Shown piece by piece: positions 20,804 through 29,672 of a stretch of DNA of 64,000 nt. This DNA comes from Rahnella sikkimica. Its GTDB lineage: Bacteria > Pseudomonadota > Gammaproteobacteria > Enterobacterales > Enterobacteriaceae. Position 1 is the stretch's first letter; every line of letters starts with the position of its first letter. The stretch lies in contig NZ_CP019062.1 of the NCBI RefSeq assembly GCF_002951615.1, positions 4,278,001 through 4,342,000 on the forward strand. The letters run 5' to 3'. The position numbers and the translations under genes are program-made. The notes under the pieces were generated by a model. That model saw only the letters and a list, made by a program, of their open reading frames with translations. It was not told where the DNA came from and did not search any database.

Positions 20804-21760
20804 TTACATGGACTGTAAATAATGAACTAATGGAGAGATCGCATCAAACATGTTCACAAAGTTATTCTGAGGAAGTGCATGCTGAGTTTTATGCTGTTGC
20901 AACAAATGAACTGCCGCATTTTGTATTTCGTTATCGTTAAAAGGATCCACTTGTGTACAATAAGGCCCCAGCATTTCTTCAGTCCAGTCAGATTTAGAAA
21001 GTAATAATTTAGTGCCTAATGCCGCTGATTCAATTGCGGAAGTACCCGGGAAATCGAAAGGAAGTTCAACGACCATTTTGCTGTGAGCTAATGCTGACAA
21101 ATGTTGCTCGGAGCCGAAAGGAATTGCGGGTATAAATTTGATATTACTTCCAGCCTGACGTTTACATTCATCTGCATAGCTCTGATCTCGGACTCCACCG
21201 GAAATAATGAGATCCATCTCCAGCTCATTGAATACACGAACCGCCGCTAGCTGATTTTTCTGGGGCTCAATAATACCTGTCCATATTGCGTATGAATCTA
21301 AGCCATAAGACTCTCTGAAAACATCGGTGACATCTTTTCGAAAGAATTTAGGTGAAATGAGTGGAGATACTCTGATTATATCTTTTCCTTCGAGATCAAG
21401 GTAATGACGGAAATGATCTTCTTCTGCTTTTGAACGAAAAACAACGGCATGAAAATAGCCCAGTAAAAATTTTAACTGTTGAATGCTTTCAGGCGAAGGA
21501 GATTCCACAAACCAGAGATTTGGCCAAAGTATTAGTCTGAGCCCATTTTCAGCGGCAGAGGTAATAACGTGTTCAGAGCCGCCAGCCATTGAGAAATGTA
21601 TAGCAGACTGGTATGCATTGATTGAGCGGGATGATGGTCCGTAAATATCAGAAATCATTCCCGATCGATTTAGCGCTTCGTTAAGTAAATGTATTTCTCG
21701 CTCTCCGCCACCATCATGCATGAATGCACCTGGGAAAGTCGTTAAGAGTACCCGGTTCAA
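20804..21760 (-). CDS. GT4-like glycosyltransferase (paralogue group B)
   Basis: 318 residues with the same start style as 18638-19648 (LLTTFPGAFMHDGGGEREIHLL), WPNLWFVESP matching TPNLWVTPET there, WTGIIEPQKNQLAAV, and YADECKRQAGSNIKFI. The C-terminal glutamate motif is degenerate (ELPFDFPGTSAIESAALG), so catalytic competence is less certain than for its paralogue. ATG overlaps the phosphatase gene stop by four bases. Confidence 0.78.
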   Translation of the reverse strand: MNRVLLTTFPGAFMHDGGGEREIHLLNEALNRSGMISDIYGPSSRSINAYQSAIHFSMAGGSEHVITSAAENGLRLILWPNLWFVESPSPESIQQLKFLLGYFHAVVFRSKAEEDHFRHYLDLEGKDIIRVSPLISPKFFRKDVTDVFRESYGLDSYAIWTGIIEPQKNQLAAVRVFNELEMDLIISGGVRDQSYADECKRQAGSNIKFIPAIPFGSEQHLSALAHSKMVVELPFDFPGTSAIESAALGTKLLLSKSDWTEEMLGPYCTQVDPFNDNEIQNAAVHLLQQHKTQHALPQNNFVNMFDAISPLVHYLQSM

Positions 21761-22362
21761 TTGAGCTCTCCTTCTGTCCCATTCAATTTGATGTGCTCAA
21801 AACGAATAACTTTGTTATCACTGTTCTCAAAGTAAAGACAATCGCAATTACCAATAGGAAAGTCTGGGTAATCAGTGAGTTCCAGGTGCATTAAATTGAG
21901 ATAAATTGAACGCAGAGTCCCTTCGTGTCCGACGATTAATATTTTATCGCTATCAGACCAGTACTTTGCACGAGTATTATACCATTCTGAAATACGAGCA
22001 ACCATTTCCCGAAAAGTTTCCCCACCGGGATATTGTAAATCAGGTGATAACCACGGCTGACGGTAACGCTCATCGCGTGACCAAAGTTCTGGCAGGGTTA
22101 TATGGCTTACGTCACCTGTATTCAGTTCTTTGATCTGATCTTCTATGTTCACAATTATTGGGCTATTCAATTCAGCAATAGTATTGACTGCACGGGAAAG
22201 CGGTGAAGAATAAATACGAGTAAATGGAATCCTACTAAGTTCCTGACAAACTCTTGAAGCTTGTTCTATTCCTTTACCTGATAAAGCATAATCGGATGAG
22301 CCACAAACGAGTTGTTGTTCGTTCGCAAGACTCGTGCCGTGTCTCAATAAATAAATTTCCAT
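21757..22362 (-). CDS. Histidine phosphatase superfamily protein (phosphoglycerate-mutase-like)
   Basis: 201 residues. MEIYLLRHGTSLANEQQLV has the phospho-acceptor RHG (7-9), SSPLSRAVNTI the phosphate-binding Arg, and ILIVGHEGTLRSI the second catalytic histidine. Members include alpha-ribazole phosphatase, PGM-like enzymes and various sugar-phosphate phosphatases. Its position in the middle of glycosyltransferase genes, coupled to the next gene by four bases, points to a sugar-phosphate or nucleotide-sugar step, but no substrate can be read from sequence. Confidence 0.85.
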   Translation of the reverse strand: MEIYLLRHGTSLANEQQLVCGSSDYALSGKGIEQASRVCQELSRIPFTRIYSSPLSRAVNTIAELNSPIIVNIEDQIKELNTGDVSHITLPELWSRDERYRQPWLSPDLQYPGGETFREMVARISEWYNTRAKYWSDSDKILIVGHEGTLRSIYLNLMHLELTDYPDFPIGNCDCLYFENSDNKVIRFEHIKLNGTEGELN

Positions 22363-22399
22363 AATTCAACTCGAAGATAGTATGTCAGTAGAAGAGGCA

Positions 22400-23587
22400 T
22401 TAAAACCCGTAGGTATTGCACACACCAACTTCAAAGTCGATATGCCTCTCATTCATGTCATCAGGGAAGTAAAAATTTCTCCCGATAAGATCTATTCGAT
22501 CTTTCATAAGATGGCCAATAGATTCTATTGAGAATTCCCGCGCCAAACGCGACCTCGCTCTTACCGCTTTTTTAATCCAGGCGGTGTGGTTTTGAACAAG
22601 ATCACTGAAAGCTTCAGCCGCATCTTCGAGATCAGGTTCCGCCCATACGTCGTCATGGCGGTATCGGGGACGGTTGTGCCCTACGGATTTTAATTCATAA
22701 GCAACCAGCCTTGAATCTGCTGAGTTACAAAAATCCATGTTGCCCGAATACCCCGTGACAAGAACGGGAATCCCGCGGCTCATCGCATCAGAGATTGTTA
22801 AACCAAAACCTTCAGCGCGATGTAATGAAACATAAGCATCGGCTGAGTCATACAACGCTTTCAACTCAGCTGCTTCCATATATCCATTAAGCACTATGAC
22901 ATTCTTATGTAACATGCATATGCTGCGCAACTTCTCTGCAAGCATCTTATCTTGATCGAGATTGCGAGTTTTCATTATTAATTTTACTGCAGGATTACCA
23001 GCATGAGCTTCGAGGAAGGCCCTAATAACAAAAAGAGGATTTTTTCTTTCAGCATCACTGAAAACATCAAAAACGGCTAAGAAATTAAACACATCAAATG
23101 ATTTACCGTCCGCGCGCTCTACCATCCTATTATTTATCGGATTTTTCTCGATAGGGTAGGGCATTTTTACAACAGGAATATTTGCCGACAGCGAAACAGC
23201 TGACTGACATAAAGATGATGGAGTCCAAATTTCATCAAAGAACTCTAGTTGCCTTGCCCATTGACTTGGTATGGTGGGCATCTCATGAACCCAAAAGCCA
23301 ATATTATAAAAACCTTTTAATGAATCCTTACCCAAACGAGAAAAATACAACGGAACTCTGCGGGCGTTAAAATGGAAAATGTTAATTTTATGATTTAGCG
23401 AAGAAATTAAATTGTCATCAATATTATTAGCATAATCAACAATTTCTTTCGGACCAGGACGCGAAAGAAGATGTATGTCGCAGGGGATATTTGAAGACTT
23501 TAGACATTCTATATTTAGAGCTGCAACACGTCCGATGCTATCTCGTGCTTCAAAAGGGCCAAAAAAATTAACGCCGTTTACTATCAT
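22400..23587 (-). CDS. GT4-family glycosyltransferase
   Basis: 395 residues. MIVNGVNFFGPFEARDSIGR is a typical N-terminus of GT4 enzymes in rhamnan and mannan clusters. FWVHEMPTIPSQWARQLEFFDEIWTPS matches a subfamily where this motif forms part of the acceptor domain. Donor half: NFLAVFDVFSDAERKNPLFVI, then SLHRAEGFGLTISDAMSRGIP with the EX7E motif region, and TGYSGNMDFCN. Likely cytosolic chain extension. Four-base overlap with the upstream gene. Confidence 0.85.
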   Translation of the reverse strand: MIVNGVNFFGPFEARDSIGRVAALNIECLKSSNIPCDIHLLSRPGPKEIVDYANNIDDNLISSLNHKINIFHFNARRVPLYFSRLGKDSLKGFYNIGFWVHEMPTIPSQWARQLEFFDEIWTPSSLCQSAVSLSANIPVVKMPYPIEKNPINNRMVERADGKSFDVFNFLAVFDVFSDAERKNPLFVIRAFLEAHAGNPAVKLIMKTRNLDQDKMLAEKLRSICMLHKNVIVLNGYMEAAELKALYDSADAYVSLHRAEGFGLTISDAMSRGIPVLVTGYSGNMDFCNSADSRLVAYELKSVGHNRPRYRHDDVWAEPDLEDAAEAFSDLVQNHTAWIKKAVRARSRLAREFSIESIGHLMKDRIDLIGRNFYFPDDMNERHIDFEVGVCNTYGF

Positions 23588-24792
23588 ATAGAGGTACCAT
23601 TTAACGCTGTCAGCATTTTAGACAGCCTTCCAGACCAAGTATTATCTCCGACTAATACATTGACTTCGACTCTGGTGAATCGATTTCGCAAAAGTTGTTG
23701 TTCTATAGCGGTGACAAAATCTCCGGCAGTGTTTGCAACGAGCATTCCTTCACAGTTCGATTGAGAGAATGAAAGTGGTGTCGACACCACAGGAATACCT
23801 GCTGCCAAATATTCATAATACTTCATAGGAAACATAGAGCGTGTATATTCATTTATCAGGGAAGGCAACAGGCCCACCTGGATCCCACGAAGATAGTCTG
23901 GAAGTACGTGATAAGCACGGTAGCCCAAAAAATGCACATTGGGCAGTTTAGCTAACTCTGCGACTAAAGCACTTTTTTGCCCTTCCCGTTCCGCACCAAT
24001 AAAAACCCAATGCCAGTCGGGCTTCATCCGTGCTGATGCGAGCAGCAACTGGAAATCGATTTTAAAATCGGAAAGCACACCGTGATAGCCTAATCTGGGT
24101 TCAGGAATGCAGGCCAGATCAGCAGGTAAATCCTTTTTATCCAGGGCTTTACCAAAGTGTTCTGCATCGACCACATTGGGAAGAAAGTGTGTGTTAGCGT
24201 TAAATTGAGAGCATCGTTCGGCGAGTGCCGGCGCAGTAGCAAAGACAATATCCGCTTGCTTTAGTAAACGTTCCTCCGCCTCGCGAAAGGCAACTGCATC
24301 AATGCCTGGCACAGCGGCCAAATCATCAACGCAGTGATACAGCAAGGCGCTGCTTTTCAGAGATGAAAATAGATCCAGCATAAACGGATGGTAAGTCCAC
24401 ACCAGTGGCGGTTTACTTACTTTAGCTGGCATATTGCGCCAGATCGTGAATTTAAGTAACCAACGATTTAACCAGCGGGTCAGCGGATATCGGTAACCTG
24501 CAGGGATCAACAGGGGTGAAAGTACGCGTATATGGGGAGCCCGCTGTGGGGCGCCAATGAGCAATGAGCGCAATCCTTTCGTCAAACGTTCCCTCAGGCG
24601 CTGCCAGTCACGTTTGCTTGCAGCGCTGGGTGCACGTAAGCCGACGCTCTCCACATAGAGTACTTCTACGCCAAGATCAGCAAGTGCTTTGGCGCTGTGC
24701 TGTTTATTCGTCCAGTAAGGTTCGTCCCAATCTGCTGTCGCAAAAAGTATGCAAGATTCTGGCGCAGGTATTTCATTAACACTTTCAGTCAC
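23584..24792 (-). CDS. Glycosyltransferase, GT-B fold
   Basis: 402 residues starting at a GTG (24792) that overlaps the stop of the small wecB-scar frame. ILFATADWDEPYWTNKQH opens the N-terminal domain and VWTYHPFMLDLFSSLKSSALLYHCVDDL follows, a pattern of WcaL/GT1-like proteins in O-antigen clusters. Donor domain: RLGYHGVLSDFKIDFQLL, WHWVFIGA, and YYEYLAAGIPVVSTP. Context: next to the deacetylase and Wzt/CapK genes. Sugar unknown. Base composition is less AT-rich than that of the glycosyltransferases to its left, suggesting a different origin inside the mosaic. Confidence 0.82.
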   Translation of the reverse strand: MTESVNEIPAPESCILFATADWDEPYWTNKQHSAKALADLGVEVLYVESVGLRAPSAASKRDWQRLRERLTKGLRSLLIGAPQRAPHIRVLSPLLIPAGYRYPLTRWLNRWLLKFTIWRNMPAKVSKPPLVWTYHPFMLDLFSSLKSSALLYHCVDDLAAVPGIDAVAFREAEERLLKQADIVFATAPALAERCSQFNANTHFLPNVVDAEHFGKALDKKDLPADLACIPEPRLGYHGVLSDFKIDFQLLLASARMKPDWHWVFIGAEREGQKSALVAELAKLPNVHFLGYRAYHVLPDYLRGIQVGLLPSLINEYTRSMFPMKYYEYLAAGIPVVSTPLSFSQSNCEGMLVANTAGDFVTAIEQQLLRNRFTRVEVNVLVGDNTWSGRLSKMLTALNGTSI

Positions 24793-24934
24793 GAAACACC
24801 TCCATAATGCACTTAGCGGCTTCTACATCATGTCCGTCAAAAATTCGTACTTCTGCACGGCCACGGAAAGCTAATATCAGTGGGGTGAATTTGATAACTT
24901 CAGGTCGGGTACCTAAAGCACTGAGCGTTTTCAT
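24785..24934 (-). pseudogene. 49-codon scar of a wecB-like UDP-GlcNAc 2-epimerase gene
   Basis: An uninterrupted small frame: ATG at 24934 overlaps the stop of the deacetylase-like gene (ATGA), and TGA at 24785-24787 overlaps the GTG start of the next gene. The first 23 codons read MKTLSALGTRPEVIK then FTPLILAF, the characteristic start of WecB-type epimerases (GTRPE motif). The second half (VRIFDGHDVEAAKCIMEVFRD) resembles only loosely the C-terminal end of that family. It looks like an in-frame internal deletion that left a tiny, still coupled reading frame. It cannot be an active epimerase; it may be translated. Confidence 0.65.
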
Positions 24935-26493
24935 GGCAGCACAAATCCATCAGTGATTTCATAGAGTGAACCGCAGAACTCTGCTGCAAATCTGAAGTTA
25001 TGTTTTGCCTTGGGTGCACTAACTACGAGAGCGCCATCACGGTGACAGAACTGTATTTCAGCGCGGGCCCGCAAAAAGTCCAGAGCCTGACATTCATCTA
25101 AGAATAATGGGTGCTCTGAATTTTCCCGTATGTAGCTAATAAGATCCTGATGCGCCGTAATCCGGCTTTGTTCATCGATCCAACCGTATTGATATCTTTC
25201 TGAGAAAGGATGATCAAGGTACCCAAAGAGGGTGCGGGTTTCGAATGCACGGTCAAACGCCTGCTTGAATATTGCAAGCGGGTCACCTTCGGCCAGCATA
25301 CAGTCGCCATGCATCATGCTTTGCTGGGAATGACCAACAAACCCAGCGGGAAGGCGGGCCAGCTCTCCCCCACGAGCGATTAAAAACTCGGGGTCATTGC
25401 GGATAATGCCGCCAATACAGCCCAGATAACCGACGTCGCACAGTGCCGCGAGTGCATAATCCGGAGACTGGTGGAAAGGGGAAACTGCATAATCCACAAG
25501 GATCCCCGTTACATTCTCAATTTTATTGCGTGACTCTGTACCTTCCCAATGTGCTGCCTCGTAGCTCCCTCCCCAATTAGGCGCATGGGTTGCCGTATGA
25601 GATAAAATTGCGCCGCCAGAGGCGATAAACGTCTCTAAAAATGCAGCGTGTTTATCATTTGGAAAGTTATTGGTATGCAGAGCCAGAGACAACGGGACGC
25701 CTGCTTCACGATACGCTGCCCAGAGCTGCTCAGCGGAGGCAATATCCTCATCGCAATCAAGTCGCATTGTAATGGCCGTATCATGACCAAAAGGGATCTC
25801 ACTGAGCACTGGCCGGCATGGTAAAATGTCGTGGCGCCAGTTGCTGATGAAGGCCTCAATAAACCGCCATTCAAACGAGTCAATAAATCCGGCTTCTCGG
25901 TTCACCCAGAGCAAGCTGGTTTCCTGTTCATCAAACAGCGCGCAATAGGTGGTCAGAACTTGCCCATCAACCTGAATATTGGCAATTTCTGCAGCTTCTG
26001 GTGCGCGAAGTGCGGCTGTGACACTCCAGACCGAACCTTCCGCACGCACCGCGCCAAATCCGAGGTTATTCCACTCATCGGTGAAATCAAAGCGCTCTAA
26101 TGCTCGGTTCCAGCTTTGGGCTCCCGGCAATACTGCAGAAGGTAAATAATGAATGAAGGCTTTGCTTTCTGCATATTGGCCGCTTTTTGCCACTGGGCTA
26201 CGTGCCCACTTATCTGTGGGTTCTGGCCATTCGCTGGAAGTAATATTTAAGTGGCTCAGCAGACACTCTGGAAGCCGCCCGAAAAGGATAAGCTTACGTC
26301 TTCCGACGGATAACCAGTTGATCAGTTTCTCACCCAGGCTTTCATCCGGGTTAATTGCCAATATAAAGTTATTTTTCGAGATATCACCGGGGGCGATCGA
26401 ATATGCTCCCGATGAAGTTACAGAGCGCCGAACGGCCGCAAGTACCAGCTCACCTATATTCTGATCTTTCCAGCTATAAAGAATACCTATCAT
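24931..26493 (-). CDS. Polysaccharide-deacetylase-like (CE4/NodB superfamily) protein
   Basis: 520 residues. The N-terminal 230 have no domain I recognise. The C-terminal half has CE4-type signatures: ITMRLDCDEDI (about 241-251) for the catalytic and metal-binding aspartates, ILSHTATHAPNW (about 296-307) for the HxxxH metal site, and VSPFHQSPDY near 345 as a variant third motif. No signal peptide, so action on a cytosolic or membrane-linked intermediate is more likely than on exported polymer. It might N-deacetylate a HexNAc residue. The ATG overlaps the wzt-capK stop by four bases, tying the two proteins together. Confidence 0.75.
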   Translation of the reverse strand: MIGILYSWKDQNIGELVLAAVRRSVTSSGAYSIAPGDISKNNFILAINPDESLGEKLINWLSVGRRKLILFGRLPECLLSHLNITSSEWPEPTDKWARSPVAKSGQYAESKAFIHYLPSAVLPGAQSWNRALERFDFTDEWNNLGFGAVRAEGSVWSVTAALRAPEAAEIANIQVDGQVLTTYCALFDEQETSLLWVNREAGFIDSFEWRFIEAFISNWRHDILPCRPVLSEIPFGHDTAITMRLDCDEDIASAEQLWAAYREAGVPLSLALHTNNFPNDKHAAFLETFIASGGAILSHTATHAPNWGGSYEAAHWEGTESRNKIENVTGILVDYAVSPFHQSPDYALAALCDVGYLGCIGGIIRNDPEFLIARGGELARLPAGFVGHSQQSMMHGDCMLAEGDPLAIFKQAFDRAFETRTLFGYLDHPFSERYQYGWIDEQSRITAHQDLISYIRENSEHPLFLDECQALDFLRARAEIQFCHRDGALVVSAPKAKHNFRFAAEFCGSLYEITDGFVLP

Positions 26494-28622
26494 GCAGTCA
26501 CCACATGACGAAATTTGGCCCGATGGCCTACACGTATAAATTCATCGTGCCCAACAAATTCGACTTTCATCGCGTTAGGCCAGTAACCTTCAATTTTTGC
26601 AACGATCTGAGCTACGTCTGCATGAGGTTCAGGGACAATACGCATAAGCGGTATTTCTCCCCGCATATCGATTTGAAACTCCTGGATACCGCCAACCCGA
26701 TAATCAAGCATGTCCTGGATAGTATGGGTTGGATACGCGACACCGTCCAAATGGATGATGTCATGAATACGGCCTGTCACATCCGTCAGATAAAATCCAT
26801 CTTCACGCTGCTCAACGCTGGCCAGATCGCCGGTGGTATACCTGATTAGCGGCATTAGCCGGTTATGGAAGCCTGTAAATACCAGTTGGTGTTCACCGGA
26901 ATCGTTGATGTGATCTTCAGGCCAACCTTCGGAATCAAGAACCTGCAGTCCTTTATCGTGATCGTGAAGCTCATAGGCCATTACACCTAGCTCGGCTAAT
27001 CCGTAACGATCAACGACCCGGGCACCCAGTGCACGGGATATAGTTTCACGCATATAGGGTTCCAGTAGCTCACCGCTTGATTCGAATACTTCAAAACTTT
27101 TGGCACTGCCGTACTTACTTTCTATATAACAGGCTAGCGCATAAATTGTCGAAGGGTGCGCATGAACCATATAGGGTTTACGTCGTTTGAGGATTTCCCA
27201 AATTTCAGCCAAACCGGCATTATCCAGACGATCAAAGAAGATGTTACTTCGGTTCATCGCAAAGCATTTGAAATCTTCAAGCGTCGGCCAGCCGGGATCG
27301 ACCATGTCCGGAAAACGACAGGCGAAATGCAATTCTGAACGCCATTTTTTATTACCGGCAGATTCGCGGGCAAAAAGAGTCACGGCCGCTGACCAATCGG
27401 CTGCTGGCTGGTCATAGGCTATATGGCAGGACAAACCGGTAGAGCCGCCCGTTTTACACATATGATGACGAACATCACTCAGAGGACGGGAATACAAACG
27501 TTCCCCTTGTTCTCGAATGATGTCTTTAGTCAGCAGGGGTAAATCTTGCAGATAGCGCAGATCCTGCTTAACGGAATCTGGATTAAAACCCAGAGCCGCG
27601 AACAGATCGCGATAATAGGGAACCTCACTGCCGGCAAAACGCAGAGTATCGACAAGCGACTCTTTGGCTTGGGCCAGGCGCTGTGAAAAAGGCTGGCTGT
27701 AGTGATGACGCAACGCCTGTACTTTTTCGCTGACCTGCCGCTTTTCGTGTCGTTCAGCAATAGGATAGGCAATATTCGCGCTGACTAAACCTTTAATCAG
27801 ACTAAAAGGTTGTACGGAAAAGATCCGTTCAGAAGCGAGAAGCAAAGGGTGTTGCGAAGATATTTTTATCTCAGATAGTTTCAAAATCCCCCCTGTAGCC
27901 TCAGTATTGAGCCTCTCATCACTGACGATAATTCCGTGTTCAAGATGAATTTTGCGGTTACAAACACGCTCAATGAGCGCGGGTGAGTGTGATGCTAAAA
28001 CTAAAATAGAAGCATTGTTCACTAAGGAATCCAGGCGTGTCGCAGCCTTTGCACTGAACTCAGCATCACCCACACTAAGCCATTCATCCATAATCAAGAT
28101 TTCTGCATTTACGCTGGTAGAGATAGCAAAAGCGAGACGCAATTGCATACCACTGGAATACGTACGCACCGGTAAATTGAGATAATCACCTAAACCAGTG
28201 AAATCCGCGATTTCATCAATTTTGCTTCGTATATGCGCAGGTTTAAGGCCGTCAGTAATGCCACGCAGGTAAATATTTTCGAAGCCTGAGGCATCCGGGT
28301 CTATACCAGTGGAAACATCAAGCAGTGATGCAATACGCCCGTGGATGGATAATTTCCCATGCACCGGTGCATAAACACCTGACAGCACACGCAATAATGT
28401 CGTCTTACCTGAACCGTTGTGGCCCGTAAGACCCACGCGGTCGCCTTCACGTATATCAAAGTCGATCTCATTAAGTGCGCGAACAACAGGATGCTGCCCA
28501 ACATTCACACCAATGCGTCCACCCGTTGTGAGATGCATAACAGTGTTTTTAAGCGAACGGTGTGAGTTGTCAAAAATAGGGAACTCAACACAGAGTTTCT
28601 CGGCACGAATATGTGTTTGCAT
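26490..28622 (-). CDS. wzt: Wzt-type ABC ATPase fused to a CapK/PaaK-like adenylate-forming domain
   Basis: A 710-residue uninterrupted frame. Residues 1-245 are a polysaccharide-export ATPase: Walker A GHNGSGKTT (68-76), signature YSSGMQLRL (155-163), Walker B ILIMDEWLS (175-183), H-loop histidine 212. A linker of about 50 residues follows. Residues 300-710 match the phenylacetate-CoA ligase / CapK family: phosphate-binding loop KTGGSTG (390-396), FESSGE (513-518), DRYGLAELG (538-546), RYTTGDL (594-600) and GRIHDII (617-623). O-antigen Wzt proteins often end instead in a carbohydrate-binding domain. The fusion suggests a modification enzyme attached to the exporter. Acyl substrate unknown. 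Confidence 0.88.
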   Translation of the reverse strand: MQTHIRAEKLCVEFPIFDNSHRSLKNTVMHLTTGGRIGVNVGQHPVVRALNEIDFDIREGDRVGLTGHNGSGKTTLLRVLSGVYAPVHGKLSIHGRIASLLDVSTGIDPDASGFENIYLRGITDGLKPAHIRSKIDEIADFTGLGDYLNLPVRTYSSGMQLRLAFAISTSVNAEILIMDEWLSVGDAEFSAKAATRLDSLVNNASILVLASHSPALIERVCNRKIHLEHGIIVSDERLNTEATGGILKLSEIKISSQHPLLLASERIFSVQPFSLIKGLVSANIAYPIAERHEKRQVSEKVQALRHHYSQPFSQRLAQAKESLVDTLRFAGSEVPYYRDLFAALGFNPDSVKQDLRYLQDLPLLTKDIIREQGERLYSRPLSDVRHHMCKTGGSTGLSCHIAYDQPAADWSAAVTLFARESAGNKKWRSELHFACRFPDMVDPGWPTLEDFKCFAMNRSNIFFDRLDNAGLAEIWEILKRRKPYMVHAHPSTIYALACYIESKYGSAKSFEVFESSGELLEPYMRETISRALGARVVDRYGLAELGVMAYELHDHDKGLQVLDSEGWPEDHINDSGEHQLVFTGFHNRLMPLIRYTTGDLASVEQREDGFYLTDVTGRIHDIIHLDGVAYPTHTIQDMLDYRVGGIQEFQIDMRGEIPLMRIVPEPHADVAQIVAKIEGYWPNAMKVEFVGHDEFIRVGHRAKFRHVVTA

Positions 28623-28626
28623 GATA

Positions 28627-29475
28627 TTACAACCAGTAAGCTACACGGTCACGGTAGCGGTTCATCAGATATTGAGCAAAAGCAAAACCTACGACCAGTA
28701 AAGCTATACTAGATGCCCAGGAAATAAGTGGTACAGGAGTGCCTAAAATCGGTGCCCGTACAATCTCTATGAGGTGGTAAAAAGGGTTAAATTCGGCTAT
28801 CCAGGCACGATCTTTCAGTGCTGATGTTTGCCACATAACGGGAGTCACAAAGAAACAAACCTGGAAAAGACTGCCAATGATGGGAGCCACATCCCGAAAT
28901 CTTGAACAAAGAATCCCAAAAACAACGCCTGACCAAACAGCATTAAGCAACACTATAAACAGCCCAGGAATGATCCAAAGGATTTCCCATGTAACCATAT
29001 GCCCAAAGAAAAGCATAAATATTATTACGACAGGTAAGCTATGCAGCAAAATAATGAAATTGCGCCATGCCATGCGACAAACGTGTGTTGTGAGTGGCAT
29101 ACGTATTTGCTTGATGATATGTACTGACCCTATCAGGCTGATACAACCTTCATTTGCTGCCGTACTGATAAACTGCCAAACAACTAATCCGACTCCAAGA
29201 TAGGGCAGATAAGAAGAAATTTCTTGCCCCAGAAGTTCTGAGTAAAGAAAACCTAAAGCCCCCACCATGATCAGTGTGGTCAATGTAAACCAAAATGGCC
29301 CCAATACAGACCGACGGTAACGCTGACGTATATCGTGCCAGCCCCAAATCAACCAGACATGATATGCCCTGATTCCCTCCAGCATATCGGTTTTGCCATT
29401 ATGCTCTTTCCAGCCAGAGGGGGCATTATTTGCTTCGGCCTTCTCACGCGTTAAATCTGAGATGTTGGGATTCAT
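28627..29475 (-). CDS. wzm: ABC-2-type polysaccharide export permease
   Basis: 282 residues with six predicted membrane helices after a roughly 60-residue cytosolic N-terminus. LIWGWHDIRQRYRRSVLGPFW is the amphipathic segment before helix 1 that is typical of Wzm/KpsM-type permeases, and FNPFYHLIEIVRAPIL is the conserved C-terminal region. Pairs with the downstream Wzt to export undecaprenyl-linked polymer across the inner membrane. Four bases separate it from wzt. No wzx or wzy is present, which fits this route. Confidence 0.93.
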   Translation of the reverse strand: MNPNISDLTREKAEANNAPSGWKEHNGKTDMLEGIRAYHVWLIWGWHDIRQRYRRSVLGPFWFTLTTLIMVGALGFLYSELLGQEISSYLPYLGVGLVVWQFISTAANEGCISLIGSVHIIKQIRMPLTTHVCRMAWRNFIILLHSLPVVIIFMLFFGHMVTWEILWIIPGLFIVLLNAVWSGVVFGILCSRFRDVAPIIGSLFQVCFFVTPVMWQTSALKDRAWIAEFNPFYHLIEIVRAPILGTPVPLISWASSIALLVVGFAFAQYLMNRYRDRVAYWL

Positions 29476-29672
29476 TTCGTAATTGCCTTAAAAATAAATA
29501 AAACAAGTTCTTATAAGATCAATGTTGCCAGTCGAAGGGGCCAAAATAGAGTTTCTGGCCACCTTTACTTAATGGTGCCTTATAATATGCATGAAATATT
29601 TCAATGGTTTTTCAAAAAATTACCGAAATAAAGTATTTCAATTCTATCAACATGATCTTAGAAATATATCAG
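29476..29672 (-). other. AT-rich spacer between manB and wzm
   Basis: A 197-base non-coding gap, the largest inside the operon, strongly AT-rich. It contains no frame or hairpin of note. It could hold an internal promoter separating the sugar-nucleotide genes from the export and transferase genes; I cannot name the hexamers with confidence. Confidence 0.4.

Noticed and set aside
21757..22362. Cobalamin pathway phosphatase (cobC)
   Set aside because: The family motif fits, but there is no other cobalamin gene nearby and the gene is coupled to glycosyltransferases.
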